Positions 25,554 through 33,671 are shown, counted from the stretch's first letter. The stretch: 64,000 nt of DNA from JALNZF01 sp964447405 (GCA_964447405.1 CAYUSP010000002.1:248001-312000); one strand, 5' to 3'. Numbers and translations: made by a program. Notes: generated by a model from the letters alone, not told the origin.

Positions 25554-25581
25554 ATAGTATCACTATTGATATCAATGTCAA
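25554..25581 (-). promoter_or_regulatory. Promoter of hicAB module 2 with palindromic operator in the spacer
   Basis: Minus strand: TTGACA (25576-25581), 16-base spacer, TACTAT (25554-25559). The spacer contains the perfect 10-base palindrome TTGATATCAA (25566-25575), a likely HicB operator. The predicted RNA start falls at or within one or two bases of the hicA ATG. Confidence 0.75.
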
Positions 25582-25750
25582 GTGGTATTTAGCGAAGTAA
25601 ATAGGGATCGCTGCATACGATTAACGCAGGATGGACACGTGTAATTCAACCAATTGGCGCGAGATGCCTTGCGTCTTCGATTATAAATTACAACCCATCT
25701 TAGGTCATTTAGAACTTATGATAGCCCAACTGAAGACAAATTCGGCGAGC

Positions 25751-25803
25751 GTTCACGAACAAAAAACGCCGGGCACGTAATCGGCGCCCGGCGTTGCGTA
25801 ACT
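25751..25803. repeat. Repeated terminator-bearing block, copy 2
   Basis: Second copy of the block at 24887-24940, same orientation. The two flank hicAB module 2. Confidence 0.6.
25761..25793 (-). terminator. Rho-independent terminator after the PEP-CTERM gene
   Basis: Minus strand: perfect 8-bp stem CGCCGGGC / GCCCGGCG (25767-25774 with 25786-25793) followed by six T. It lies 37 bases after the stop of the PEP-CTERM gene. Confidence 0.85.
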
Positions 25804-25830
25804 TTTTCCTGATACTAAGGTAAATAGGAT

Positions 25831-26469
25831 CTATTGCTTTCTTCTAAAGCCTGCAGCGAAAAGGCCAGCAAGGCCGGTTCCAAAAAGCGCCATTGTTGAT
25901 GGCTCAGGAACTGATGTTGACGGCGGTAATGAAGGTGCGTGCGTTAGCGAATAAGGTGCTGCGATCACACCTGTATATGTTCTAATTGAATCATTAATGC
26001 TAAGAGTTAACAAATCCGTCAAGCCTTCGCTTCCAATTCCCGCGGGCACTGCAAAACCATCCAGCGCTGCGTAGTCGAAGGAAAAGTTGAACGGTATTGC
26101 CCCTTGTATATTCACATTTCCTGCTAATGAGTTGAATTCGTAAATTGCTGAACCGTCAGGATTAGTAGTCATGGAAGTAGTCCAGCCATCTTGCCATGAT
26201 GTCAACGCTCCCCCAAAGAAGACATCCTCCAGATGAACCTCGTTGCCATAAAAACCAGGGTCTAATGGTCCTAAATAGTTTATCTGAAACTGCGCGCCTG
26301 CATCATTGTATTCTCCGCTTACAAGGAAGTTTCCTATCTGTGTCGGTGTTATTTGCAGAGCTTCTGCTTTGTTCAGGGTTGATGTTATTACCATCGCCGC
26401 GAGACCTGCGCCCAGTGCAACATGTTTTACGAACTTCATTGCTGTATGGATCAAAGCTTTGATATTCAT
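25831..26469 (-). CDS. PEP-CTERM sorting-domain exported protein
   Basis: 212 residues from ATG at 26469, with AAGGG upstream. N-terminal signal peptide (hydrophobic VALGAGLAAMVITSTLNKAEA), a beta-rich mature region of no recognised fold, and a C-terminal PEP-CTERM tail: PEPST at the start, the hydrophobic stretch MALFGTGLAGLFAAGF, then RRKQ. Such proteins are anchored and processed by exosortase and usually belong to exopolysaccharide-linked surface programmes. No exosortase gene is in the window. Its sigma-54-type promoter and its terminator are both visible. Confidence 0.9.
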   Translation of the reverse strand: MNIKALIHTAMKFVKHVALGAGLAAMVITSTLNKAEALQITPTQIGNFLVSGEYNDAGAQFQINYLGPLDPGFYGNEVHLEDVFFGGALTSWQDGWTTSMTTNPDGSAIYEFNSLAGNVNIQGAIPFNFSFDYAALDGFAVPAGIGSEGLTDLLTLSINDSIRTYTGVIAAPYSLTHAPSLPPSTSVPEPSTMALFGTGLAGLFAAGFRRKQ

Positions 26470-26534
26470 GTTGTCCCTTTCACAACAGTAATACATTGAT
26501 TGAATTCAAAAGTCCTGTTTAACCCTCACAACAA

Positions 26535-26551
26535 AGCAAATATTAAGCCAA
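26535..26551 (-). promoter_or_regulatory. Sigma-54-type promoter for the PEP-CTERM gene
   Basis: Minus strand TTGGCTTAATATTTGCT: GG and GC are separated by exactly 10 bases, with TTGGC and TTGCT half-elements. The expected start is near 26524, leaving a 54-base leader with the ribosome binding site. Known precedent: PEP-CTERM genes in several bacteria are controlled by RpoN with the PrsK/PrsR pair. Confidence 0.65.
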
Positions 26552-26742
26552 GCTACAACGCACTGAAATTTAATGCTATATTTCGCTGCACTCATTCGAA
26601 ACAATCCATGTGTAATAAATTCCGATGCATCTTTTTTCATGGTAATCCATCCCAATTGCATGGACTATCCGGGGTGCTTATGCTAATTTATCAACTAGTT
26701 ATTTTTTTTAGGCTCGTACTTTGGCTGTTTTGGGCAGGCGTT

Positions 26743-26794
26743 TGATGTGATGTGATGTGATGTGATGTGATGTGATGCGATGTGATGTGATGTG
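26743..26794. repeat. TGATG pentanucleotide tandem repeat, about 10 copies
   Basis: An uninterrupted run of TGATG units over 52 bases with a single T-to-C change at 26778. It lies in non-coding DNA about 190 bases upstream of the -24 element of the PEP-CTERM promoter. Confidence 0.95.
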
Positions 26795-26926
26795 TAAAGA
26801 AATCCGACAAGGCTATTTGAGAATCGTTTTTGATCTTATTTAAGAAACCTTCACCTTCGTAACTTCCCTACCGTGTGCGACGAAGTCGCCTGTGGTTAAA
26901 ATGCATTTCCGCTCCGGCTTCAAAAC

Positions 26927-27580
26927 TCAAAACGCGTACTTCACCAGTTTCTGCAAGACCTCGATATGCAACAGCTCCGAGGGAATGATGCGGAACTCGA
27001 TCAGTTCGCCGCTGCTCTCGCTGGCGGGCCCCGCCTGCGTTGCCGCTAAGAAATAGGTCCCATACCGCTTCCCCAGTACCGACTCCGCAGTGAACAGGGC
27101 GTCTTGAATGCGGCTAACCATGCGCTGCGCCTTTAGCCTCTCCGCTCCATCAGCCCCTCCCTGCCTTTCCAGAGGGAACCGCGCGCCGATCAGGATGAGG
27201 CTGATATCTGACCGCAGATGGTCATCCTCCATCAGCGTCTTGAAGAGGCGGGCAAGTTTTTGCATGTTTTCATCAGTGCCCGGCGATTTTCGCGCACCCT
27301 CCGCGGGAAAGAGCAGCGATTTCTCCACAAGGATGGAACCCGCCCTGATCGACAGGCCATTGATAGGTTCGGTCCCGAACTCCTGCTGGAACAACCGGGC
27401 AATTTTCATGGAGAAATCATTTCGGGGCTGGGCGATTGCCAGGGCGGGCTCGAGATACCGCTGGATCTTGACAGCCCGGTAATAAAGAAGGCCGCACAGC
27501 AGTATGAGTCCGATAAGCAGCAGGCTGAAGACAGGTCCGATTGCCGGCATGTAGTCCCAGAGGGATCTTCCCTTGATCAC
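26927..27580 (-). CDS. Membrane-anchored protein with OmpA/MotB-like C-terminal region
   Basis: 217 residues. One N-terminal membrane helix (about 14-34, PVFSLLLIGLILLCGLLYY), then a periplasmic part. The stretch LSIRAGSILVEKSLLFPAEG ... ISLILIGARFPLE ... AERLKAQRMVSRIQDAL follows the layout of an OmpA-like peptidoglycan-binding domain, but key residues are weak. It overlaps the upstream response regulator gene by 4 bases, so it is the third member of a kinase-regulator-envelope protein operon. Function otherwise unknown. Confidence 0.6.
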   Translation of the reverse strand: MIKGRSLWDYMPAIGPVFSLLLIGLILLCGLLYYRAVKIQRYLEPALAIAQPRNDFSMKIARLFQQEFGTEPINGLSIRAGSILVEKSLLFPAEGARKSPGTDENMQKLARLFKTLMEDDHLRSDISLILIGARFPLERQGGADGAERLKAQRMVSRIQDALFTAESVLGKRYGTYFLAATQAGPASESSGELIEFRIIPSELLHIEVLQKLVKYAF

Positions 27581-28464
27581 GCAGCTGCCCCCAGACGCTC
27601 CAGCATTTTCATTGCCAGGGTGAATTCCTCCTCTGTGATCACAGCGGGAGAATGGATAGCCTTGTTGCGAAAAGCCATGAGCTCGTAGAACAAGCTGATC
27701 CTGGTAGCGCTGATTCGTCTGCCCTGCTCTATTTCCTTCAGACCGTCAGACAACGTCGAGAACATCTTGCCCGTCACCGATACGGTAAATTCCCGCAGCC
27801 GGTTCTCCAGATGATAACCCAAAAGGAGTGATGCCACGATCTTTTCTCCGGACTGATAATACTCGAGCGCATTCTGGGCCGACACGCCCCCCTTCACGAT
27901 GCGAATATTTTCCGTGGACTCTTTTTCACCCGGCGCGAGGCGCTGTATCTTCTGGTACACCTCAAGGCACTTTTCGAGCATGTTTTTTTCGAGATAAGAC
28001 TCGGCAAGAAGAAATAACTCTCTGATGTTGTCCGCGCCGTCGCGCTGTTTGAGGGCGAATGCGTAAGCCCGCCGGATGGCCTCGGTCTTGTCGTCCGTCT
28101 TGTCGAGCACATCGAAATGTCTTGCCCAGCGCTTGCCCTTGAGTACGTTGTCCTTCGTAAAGCGGAACAGCCGCTCCGACACCTCGCTCTTGTCGAGCTT
28201 ACCGCTGATTACGATGATATTGAGCGTCGGATGAGTTTCAAAGAGTTCGGGCAGAACATCGATGCCCTCATTCATCCGGTCGAATTCGATGTCAAGCGTC
28301 ATGAGATCGAAAACCTGTGTCGTGAGGATACGGACTGCCTCGCGGGCGCTGCTCGCTTCGGAAAAACGCAGATCCGGGGTTTCGCCCTTCAGCGCCCGTT
28401 GAATCTCCATCTTCAAAAGCTCGCGGTCCTCAATATCGTCATCTGCAATAAGAACTTTAAACAT
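27577..28464 (-). CDS. Response regulator with helical HEPN-like C-terminal region
   Basis: 295 residues from ATG at 28464 (GGAGG upstream). N-terminal receiver domain: MFKVLIADDD acidic pocket, phospho-acceptor Asp in LMTLDIEFD, and VISGK as the switch region. The middle (about 125-185) is helical and TPR-like. The C-terminus ends with LFYELMAFRNKAIHSPAVITEEEF, which resembles the RN-x-x-x-H motif of HEPN/DUF4145-type proteins. There is no recognisable DNA-binding output. It overlaps the kinase gene by 8 bases. Confidence 0.75.
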   Translation of the reverse strand: MFKVLIADDDIEDRELLKMEIQRALKGETPDLRFSEASSAREAVRILTTQVFDLMTLDIEFDRMNEGIDVLPELFETHPTLNIIVISGKLDKSEVSERLFRFTKDNVLKGKRWARHFDVLDKTDDKTEAIRRAYAFALKQRDGADNIRELFLLAESYLEKNMLEKCLEVYQKIQRLAPGEKESTENIRIVKGGVSAQNALEYYQSGEKIVASLLLGYHLENRLREFTVSVTGKMFSTLSDGLKEIEQGRRISATRISLFYELMAFRNKAIHSPAVITEEEFTLAMKMLERLGAAA

Positions 28465-29497
28465 CCTGTGCCTCCTCCACAAAAGGAAGATAAATTATGA
28501 TCTCCGTCCCCACTCCCGGGCCGGTGTGCTTCTTTCCCACCCGGATCCTGCCGGCGTGAAGACCGATCACATACTTCGCGAAATAGAGGCCCTGCCCCCA
28601 ACTGGCGCCGGTCCCCCTTCCCTTGTAAAAACACTGCACTGCCTGTTGTTCATCCATGCCGATGCCCTCGTCCCAGATCGACACCGTAGCGTAGCGCCGA
28701 TTGCCATCCCTGTCCATGGCACACGTGACGAGGATGTGGGCGCGGGCCTGTTCCGGCTTCTTGTACTTGATGGCATTATCGAAGACGTTTTCGAAGACGG
28801 TCCGGAGCAGGGGTGGAGCAGCGTAGATCATGGGCAATCTCACGCTTTCGTGAACGATAACATCGGCAAAATCACCAACGTGCGACGCCATTTCGTCAAG
28901 AAGCGCCTTCAAATCGATATTCTGAAATGCGACCAGGCCCGCTTCGCGTTCATCCGAGATCTTCTTAAATATCTCTATGTCCGCAAAGAGCTTTTCCATG
29001 TTTTCGTCGATCCTGTCCTGGTCATCCTTCGGGAGCCCGGGCAGCAGGTCTATCCTGCGTTTGATCCTGCCAAGATTATTTTTAAATTCATGCCCGATCG
29101 TGGCCGAAATATAGCGGATGAACTCGTTGCGCCGGGCGATCTCCCGGTTCTTGAGCACCAGGAACATGTTTTCGCGCGCCCTGCGGTACTTTTGCTGATA
29201 AACAACAGAGAGATATGCGCTCAACGCTGCAAAGGAAATAATGAGGAGGGTAAATGAGTACTGTGCCACCCTGTTGGACGCTTCCAGGAGTTCCTGCATC
29301 TGGAAAAGGCGCCGGTCTGTTGAACCCTGGGGCGGATTCGTATACATTTGCTTCCAGGGCATCAGCCAGCGCTCAAGGCGGTCAAAGGGCGCTGGAAATT
29401 GGTCTGCATAGGCCATGCCCAGTACGACCCATATGGTCAGCATGAGAATCGTGAGCGCAAGGACACGAATCCGGTTCGGCATGTCAACATTCCGCAT
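28457..29497 (-). CDS. Membrane sensor histidine kinase
   Basis: 346 residues from ATG at 29497 (GGGGGC upstream). Two membrane helices (about 8-28 and 80-100) with a short periplasmic loop. The H-box reads ATIGHEFKNNLGRIKRR with the phospho-His in HEFKN. The ATPase domain has the N-box RTVFENVFDNAIKYK, the G1 box DEGIGM and a G2-like GASWGQGLYFAKYV. It presumably phosphorylates the response regulator encoded next. The signal is unknown. Confidence 0.88.
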   Translation of the reverse strand: MRNVDMPNRIRVLALTILMLTIWVVLGMAYADQFPAPFDRLERWLMPWKQMYTNPPQGSTDRRLFQMQELLEASNRVAQYSFTLLIISFAALSAYLSVVYQQKYRRARENMFLVLKNREIARRNEFIRYISATIGHEFKNNLGRIKRRIDLLPGLPKDDQDRIDENMEKLFADIEIFKKISDEREAGLVAFQNIDLKALLDEMASHVGDFADVIVHESVRLPMIYAAPPLLRTVFENVFDNAIKYKKPEQARAHILVTCAMDRDGNRRYATVSIWDEGIGMDEQQAVQCFYKGRGTGASWGQGLYFAKYVIGLHAGRIRVGKKHTGPGVGTEIIIYLPFVEEAQDV

Positions 29498-29577
29498 AGA
29501 TGCCCCCAATTTATTACAAACCGCCGGACATTACAACAAAAAAGCGGCCGGCCTAGTTAGGAAGCATATTCGATTAT

Positions 29578-30423
29578 TCATGATGAAATAATGAGGTTGT
29601 CAAGCAGGCGGGTGCGTCCAAGACGGACGGCAACGAGCACGACCATCCTGTCCGCGGCCATGGTCAAGGGTGCGAGAGTTTCCGGATCAACGAATTCAAT
29701 ATAATCGATTTGGAGGCCGGGCTCTGCAAGCAACAGGCCCTGTATTGCATTCTTGAGCCTCGTCGGCGCCCGCTCCCCTGCGGCTGCCAGGCTGGCGGCC
29801 GCAGAAAGTGCGCCATGGATCGCCACGGAACTCCGGCGCTCATCGCTATTCAGATAGCTGTTGCGCGAGCTCATGGCAAGCCCGTCCGCTTCCCGCATTG
29901 TCGGTAAAACAACGATTTCCACATCGTGGTTCAGGCCGCTTGCCATGCGCTTGATGACAACGCATTGCTGATAATCCTTCTGTCCAAAATAGGCTGCATG
30001 GGGTTTCGCGATGTGGAAAAGCTTGGAAACAACAGTAGCTACACCCTGAAAATGACCCGGCCGAATAGCACCTTCCAGGATGTTCGATAGGCCTTCCACG
30101 TGGATGAACACATCCGGCTTAATCGGGTACATTTCAGCCACAGACGGCAGAAACAGAATATCTACTCCGGACGCTTCGCACTTCGCCCGGTCCCCGTCCG
30201 CATCCCGGGGATAGCGGTTCAGATCCTCGTTCTGTCCAAACTGGGTCGGATTCACAAATATGCTGGCAACGACAGTGTCACAGTCGCGTCGCGCCCGGCG
30301 CATGAGGGAAAGGTGACCTTCGTGCAAAAAACCCATGGTGGGAACGAAACCGATCGTCTTGCCCTCTCTTCGGAGGGTGTCAGAAAGACGCTGCATTTCG
30401 GCTATTGCTGAAATGATTAGCAT
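29578..30423 (-). CDS. panC: Pantothenate synthetase
   Basis: 281 residues from ATG at 30423, the usual family length. ATP-binding GFVPTMGFLHEGHLSLM, FVNPTQFGQNEDLNRYPRD, KPHAAYFGQKDYQQC and the TMREADGLAMSSRNSYL signature are intact. It joins pantoate and beta-alanine with ATP to form pantothenate, the CoA precursor. The ribosome binding site is weak. No panB or panD is adjacent. Confidence 0.97.
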   Translation of the reverse strand: MLIISAIAEMQRLSDTLRREGKTIGFVPTMGFLHEGHLSLMRRARRDCDTVVASIFVNPTQFGQNEDLNRYPRDADGDRAKCEASGVDILFLPSVAEMYPIKPDVFIHVEGLSNILEGAIRPGHFQGVATVVSKLFHIAKPHAAYFGQKDYQQCVVIKRMASGLNHDVEIVVLPTMREADGLAMSSRNSYLNSDERRSSVAIHGALSAAASLAAAGERAPTRLKNAIQGLLLAEPGLQIDYIEFVDPETLAPLTMAADRMVVLVAVRLGRTRLLDNLIISS

Positions 30424-30512
30424 GAATGAGTAACCGCGACATCCGCATGACCGCGAACTCGGAAACATCGCCGGTTCAGCGTTCACACGGGCTGTCTACA
30501 GAACGGAGGCAG

Positions 30513-30938
30513 TTATTTGCCGAGGAGGGTGGTGAAGGTATCGTGGTGGGACTCTTCCTCCGAAAGAATCTGCTCGAACAACAGCCGGGTGGTAGTATCG
30601 CCTTCCGACGCGGCCTGCTTGATTATTTCCTTATAAAGATCAATGGCATCTTCCTCAGCCTTGGCGTCATATTCCAGCATTTCCTTCAGGGTGCCGCCCA
30701 CCTTGATGGGGTCCGGTTTGGTCGTCGGGACTATATCGAAATAAAAAATTCGCTCGGCGATCTTCTCTGCATGCTTCATCTCGGACACTGCAACATCCTC
30801 GAATATGTCGGCGATCTCTGCCGACTCAAGCCCTTTTGCCATAATATGCTGCCACATATACTGTACGCTCACCTGAATCTCGCGCGCGATCGCCTGGTTC
30901 AACATGTCGGTTAATTTACTGCTTGCCTTCTGTACCAT
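30513..30938 (-). CDS. Bacterioferritin/ferritin-like diiron protein
   Basis: 141 residues, four-helix-bundle pattern. Diiron ligands are plausible in the first helix (REIQVSVQYMWQH), SEMKHAEKIAERI (ExxH), AEEDAIDLYKEII and SEEESHHDTF (ExxH-like). The length is slightly shorter than classical bacterioferritin. It likely stores iron or handles peroxide. AAAGGAG lies before the start, and a palindrome lies in the promoter region at 30991-31003. Confidence 0.85.
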   Translation of the reverse strand: MVQKASSKLTDMLNQAIAREIQVSVQYMWQHIMAKGLESAEIADIFEDVAVSEMKHAEKIAERIFYFDIVPTTKPDPIKVGGTLKEMLEYDAKAEEDAIDLYKEIIKQAASEGDTTTRLLFEQILSEEESHHDTFTTLLGK

Positions 30939-30990
30939 AGTTGGCTCCTTTCGCTCTGCACAATTTTTTTACCGCTGGAAAAGATAGTAC

Positions 30991-31003
30991 CAGAAATATT
31001 CTG
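30991..31003. promoter_or_regulatory. 13-bp palindrome in the ferritin-like gene promoter region
   Basis: CAGAAATATTCTG has perfect 5-base arms around ATA/TAT. On the minus strand a TACTAT -10-like element (30985-30990) directly abuts it, so a bound regulator would block the promoter. The regulator is not identifiable. Confidence 0.4.
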
Positions 31004-31060
31004 AAAAGGGAAGTTCCGAATCAGCCGCTGTCAAGGAATGCCGGGGGATCGCAAGCAGCA

Positions 31061-31453
31061 TTAGGGGGGAGGCCGGCGGATCCCCCAATGTGCCGCGAAC
31101 TCCAAGTCCGCGCGGGCAGGATCTTCTGCATTGTACAAAATCAACCGGCGCAGATGCCCGTAGCTGTCAGGATCGAGACTGGTCAATTCAACAGCAAGAT
31201 TCCCCGGCTTGGCCCGGACCACTGTTCCAGCTGCTCCAATGGTGATATGTGCAGCCGATGCTTCCAGGATGATGCTCACCGTGCATGCGCTGCCCATGAC
31301 CGGGGCTGGCTCGTTCGTCTCGAACGCAAGACCGTTCATGCTGATGTTAAGACCGGATTCAGGCCGGTATATTTTCCCGCCCGCCCGGACCTCAACTGCC
31401 GTCTGGAGGGGCACCCTGACGAAATCCCTCTTTTCCCACTGTTCAGTCTTCAT
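31061..31453 (-). CDS. PilZ-domain protein
   Basis: 130 residues, essentially a lone PilZ domain. It has the c-di-GMP-binding RxxxR motif in KRDFVRVPL and the (D/N)xSxxG motif in LNISMNGLAF, both intact, so it should bind c-di-GMP. It is probably an effector for one of the diguanylate cyclases. It ends 122 bases before the ferritin-like gene. Confidence 0.85.
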   Translation of the reverse strand: MKTEQWEKRDFVRVPLQTAVEVRAGGKIYRPESGLNISMNGLAFETNEPAPVMGSACTVSIILEASAAHITIGAAGTVVRAKPGNLAVELTSLDPDSYGHLRRLILYNAEDPARADLEFAAHWGIRRPPP

Positions 31454-31481
31454 GACCTCTCCTTATCTAATCCGCACTTCC

Positions 31482-31511
31482 AGTATATCAGCCGGGCAAT
31501 GCAGCAGTCAA
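31482..31511 (-). promoter_or_regulatory. Sigma-70-like promoter for the PilZ gene
   Basis: Minus strand: TTGACT (31506-31511), 18-base spacer, TATACT (31482-31487), about 28 bases before the PilZ start. Confidence 0.5.
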
Positions 31512-31684
31512 TGGCGGCTCGCAATTATGATGCTCGGGAAAACCCGGTGGTGGTTTCCGGCGTTCCATCAACAGAGCTGCAACACTCTGGTTTTGTTTGA
31601 CATCATCATGGGATTCTGGTAAAAGTGTGTATCTTCAGTCTTATCCGACAATTATCCCCAGCAGAGCCAGGAGGAAAGCACGGA

Positions 31685-32296
31685 ATGAGAAAAACCAGGA
31701 TTATTGCAGCAGCGATTGTTATTATTTGCTTTGGTGTGGCCGCTTCTGCGCAGTTCAAAACACCGCAACTCAAAACCATCACAGTCACAAAAGAGGAGAT
31801 CAAAAAAATGGCGGAAACGAAAGCGGTCATCGAAACGAAATTCGGTACCATTACCTTGAAATTTTTCCCCGAGGTTGCTCCCGGTCATGTGCAGAATTTC
31901 ATCGACCTTGCGAAAAAAGGATTCTACGACGGGACCATATTTCATCGCGTCATCCCTGGCTTCATGATCCAGGGCGGTGACCCCATTTCGAAGGACCCGA
32001 ACGCCCGCGGCGTTGGAACCGGCGGGCCCGGCTACACCATCAAGGCTGAATTCAGCGACAAACCGCATATGCGCGGCACGCTCTCCATGGCCCGTTCAGG
32101 CCATCCCGACAGCGCGGGATCGCAGTTCTATATCTGCGTGAAAGACTCCCGCTTCCTTGACAAGCAATACTCGGTGTTCGGAGAAGTGGAAAGCGGCATC
32201 GAGGTCGCGGACAAGATCGTGTCCCAGGCCCGCGATGCAAACGACAAACCGAATGACCGCATCGAGATGAAGATCAAGATCGTGGAAGGAAAATAG
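31685..32296 (+). CDS. Periplasmic cyclophilin-type peptidyl-prolyl isomerase
   Basis: 203 residues from ATG at 31685 (AGGAGG upstream). Signal peptide TRIIAAAIVIICFGVAASA, then a cyclophilin domain with FHRVIPGFMIQGGDP, GTGGPGYTIKAEF, GTLSMARSGHPDSAGSQFYI and FGEVESG, all typical active-site blocks. It should catalyse proline isomerisation in protein folding, most likely in the periplasm. Confidence 0.93.
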   Translation: MRKTRIIAAAIVIICFGVAASAQFKTPQLKTITVTKEEIKKMAETKAVIETKFGTITLKFFPEVAPGHVQNFIDLAKKGFYDGTIFHRVIPGFMIQGGDPISKDPNARGVGTGGPGYTIKAEFSDKPHMRGTLSMARSGHPDSAGSQFYICVKDSRFLDKQYSVFGEVESGIEVADKIVSQARDANDKPNDRIEMKIKIVEGK

Positions 32297-32299
32297 CCG

Positions 32300-32363
32300 G
32301 GTCACGCAGCAAGGGTAATGGATCATGGACTGCTCCAACCTTGACCCCTGACCCTTGACCCAT
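32300..32363. repeat. Structured intergenic repeat, copy 2
   Basis: It begins GTCACGCAGCAAGGGTAATGG, matching 18312 onward at about 19 of 23 positions, and ends with a TTGACCCCTGACCCTTGACC block like the one at 18361. As with copy 1, it starts just after a stop codon and ends before the next ribosome binding site. Confidence 0.7.
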
Positions 32364-32377
32364 TAGGGAGCCTTCAT

Positions 32378-33583
32378 TTGCCGCAGAAAATAAACAAGAT
32401 CGTTGTCGCCTATTCGGGTGGGCTTGACACGTCGGTCATCATTACCTGGCTCAAGCAGGAATACCGATGCGAAGTGATCGCGTTCACGGCCGACATCGGC
32501 CAGGGAGAAGAACTCGAACCGCTCCGTGACAAAGCCATCAAGACCGGAGCATCGAAGATCCACATCGATGACCTCCGTGAGGAGTTTGTCAGGGACTTTG
32601 TGTTCCCTCTGCTCCGGGCAAATGCGGTATATGAAGGCAGGTATCTTCTCGGCACCTCCATCGCGCGGCCCCTCATCGCAAAGCGCCAGATAGAGATAGC
32701 GCTCATGGAAGGAGCGGACGCGGTCTGCCACGGCGCCACCGGCAAAGGCAATGATCAGGTGCGCTTCGAGCTTACCTATTACGCGCTCAAACCGGACATC
32801 ACGATCATCGCGCCCTGGCGCGAGTGGGCCATGAAAGGCAGGGAGGAGCTGATCGCATATGCGGAAAAGCATAACATCCCGGTCACGGCCACGAAATCCA
32901 AACCGTATTCCACGGACCGGAATCTGCTGCACATAAGCTACGAAGGCGGAGTTCTCGAGGACCCCTGGACCGAATCCTCGGAGGACATGTATACCATGGC
33001 CCTGCAGGTGGAAAAGGCTCCGGACAAGCCTGAATATGTTGAAGTTGAATACCGGGAGGGTAATCCGGTTTCCATCAACGGAAAACAGCTGTCGCCTGCC
33101 GCGCTTCTGGCTGAGGCGAACCTGCTCGCCGGAAGCCACGGCATCGGCAGGATCGACCTTGTCGAGAACCGCTACGTGGGCATGAAATCGCGGGGCGTGT
33201 ATGAGACGCCCGGGGGAACGCTTCTCCATGCCGCGCATCGGGCGGTAGAATCCCTTACCATGGACCGGGAAGTGATGCATCTGCGCGATGTATTGGCACC
33301 CCGGTATGCCGAACTCGTATATTATGGATACTGGTTCGCGCCGGAGCGGTTGATGCTCCAGGCAGCGATCGACGAATCACAAAAAAACGTTTCTGGTACG
33401 GCCCGGCTCAAGCTGTACAAAGGCAATTGCGATACCGTCGGCAGAAAATCCCCTGTTTCTCTTTACAATCCAGAGCTCGCGACGTTCGAAGCCGACCGCG
33501 TATACAACCAGAAGGACGCCGAAGGCTTTATCAGGCTGAACGCGCTCCGGCTCAGGATCAGAACCAAGGCAAGCACCAAATAG
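32378..33583 (+). CDS. argG: Argininosuccinate synthase
   Basis: 401 residues, TTG start at 32378 with GGGAG upstream. ATP-binding AYSGGLDTSVIITWL, plus GATGKGNDQVRFELTY and YSTDRNLLHISYEGG blocks. It joins citrulline and aspartate. It heads the arg/lys block: argH follows after 88 bases. Confidence 0.98.
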   Translation: MPQKINKIVVAYSGGLDTSVIITWLKQEYRCEVIAFTADIGQGEELEPLRDKAIKTGASKIHIDDLREEFVRDFVFPLLRANAVYEGRYLLGTSIARPLIAKRQIEIALMEGADAVCHGATGKGNDQVRFELTYYALKPDITIIAPWREWAMKGREELIAYAEKHNIPVTATKSKPYSTDRNLLHISYEGGVLEDPWTESSEDMYTMALQVEKAPDKPEYVEVEYREGNPVSINGKQLSPAALLAEANLLAGSHGIGRIDLVENRYVGMKSRGVYETPGGTLLHAAHRAVESLTMDREVMHLRDVLAPRYAELVYYGYWFAPERLMLQAAIDESQKNVSGTARLKLYKGNCDTVGRKSPVSLYNPELATFEADRVYNQKDAEGFIRLNALRLRIRTKASTK

Positions 33584-33671
33584 CTGCTTTTAACTGACCA
33601 GTATATTCAAATACCTTTATTCGAATTCGCGCCGCTGGGTTTAGCTGTTTTGGGGAATTTTTTGGGTTATC

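Larger units (their letters stand above)
26470..26926. other. Intergenic region upstream of the PEP-CTERM gene, 457 bp
   Basis: It holds the sigma-54-type promoter (26535-26551) and the TGATG tandem array (26743-26794). The rest is AT-rich and without a credible gene. An open frame on the plus strand (26500-26745) has no ribosome binding site or recognisable domain. Confidence 0.6.

Noticed and set aside
26500..26745. Plus-strand frame of 81 codons upstream of the PEP-CTERM gene
   Set aside because: No ribosome binding site, crosses the sigma-54-type promoter, and composition is that of AT-rich spacer DNA.
26743..26794. TGATG array considered as a CRISPR array
   Set aside because: Units are 5 bases and contiguous, with no spacers and no cas genes.
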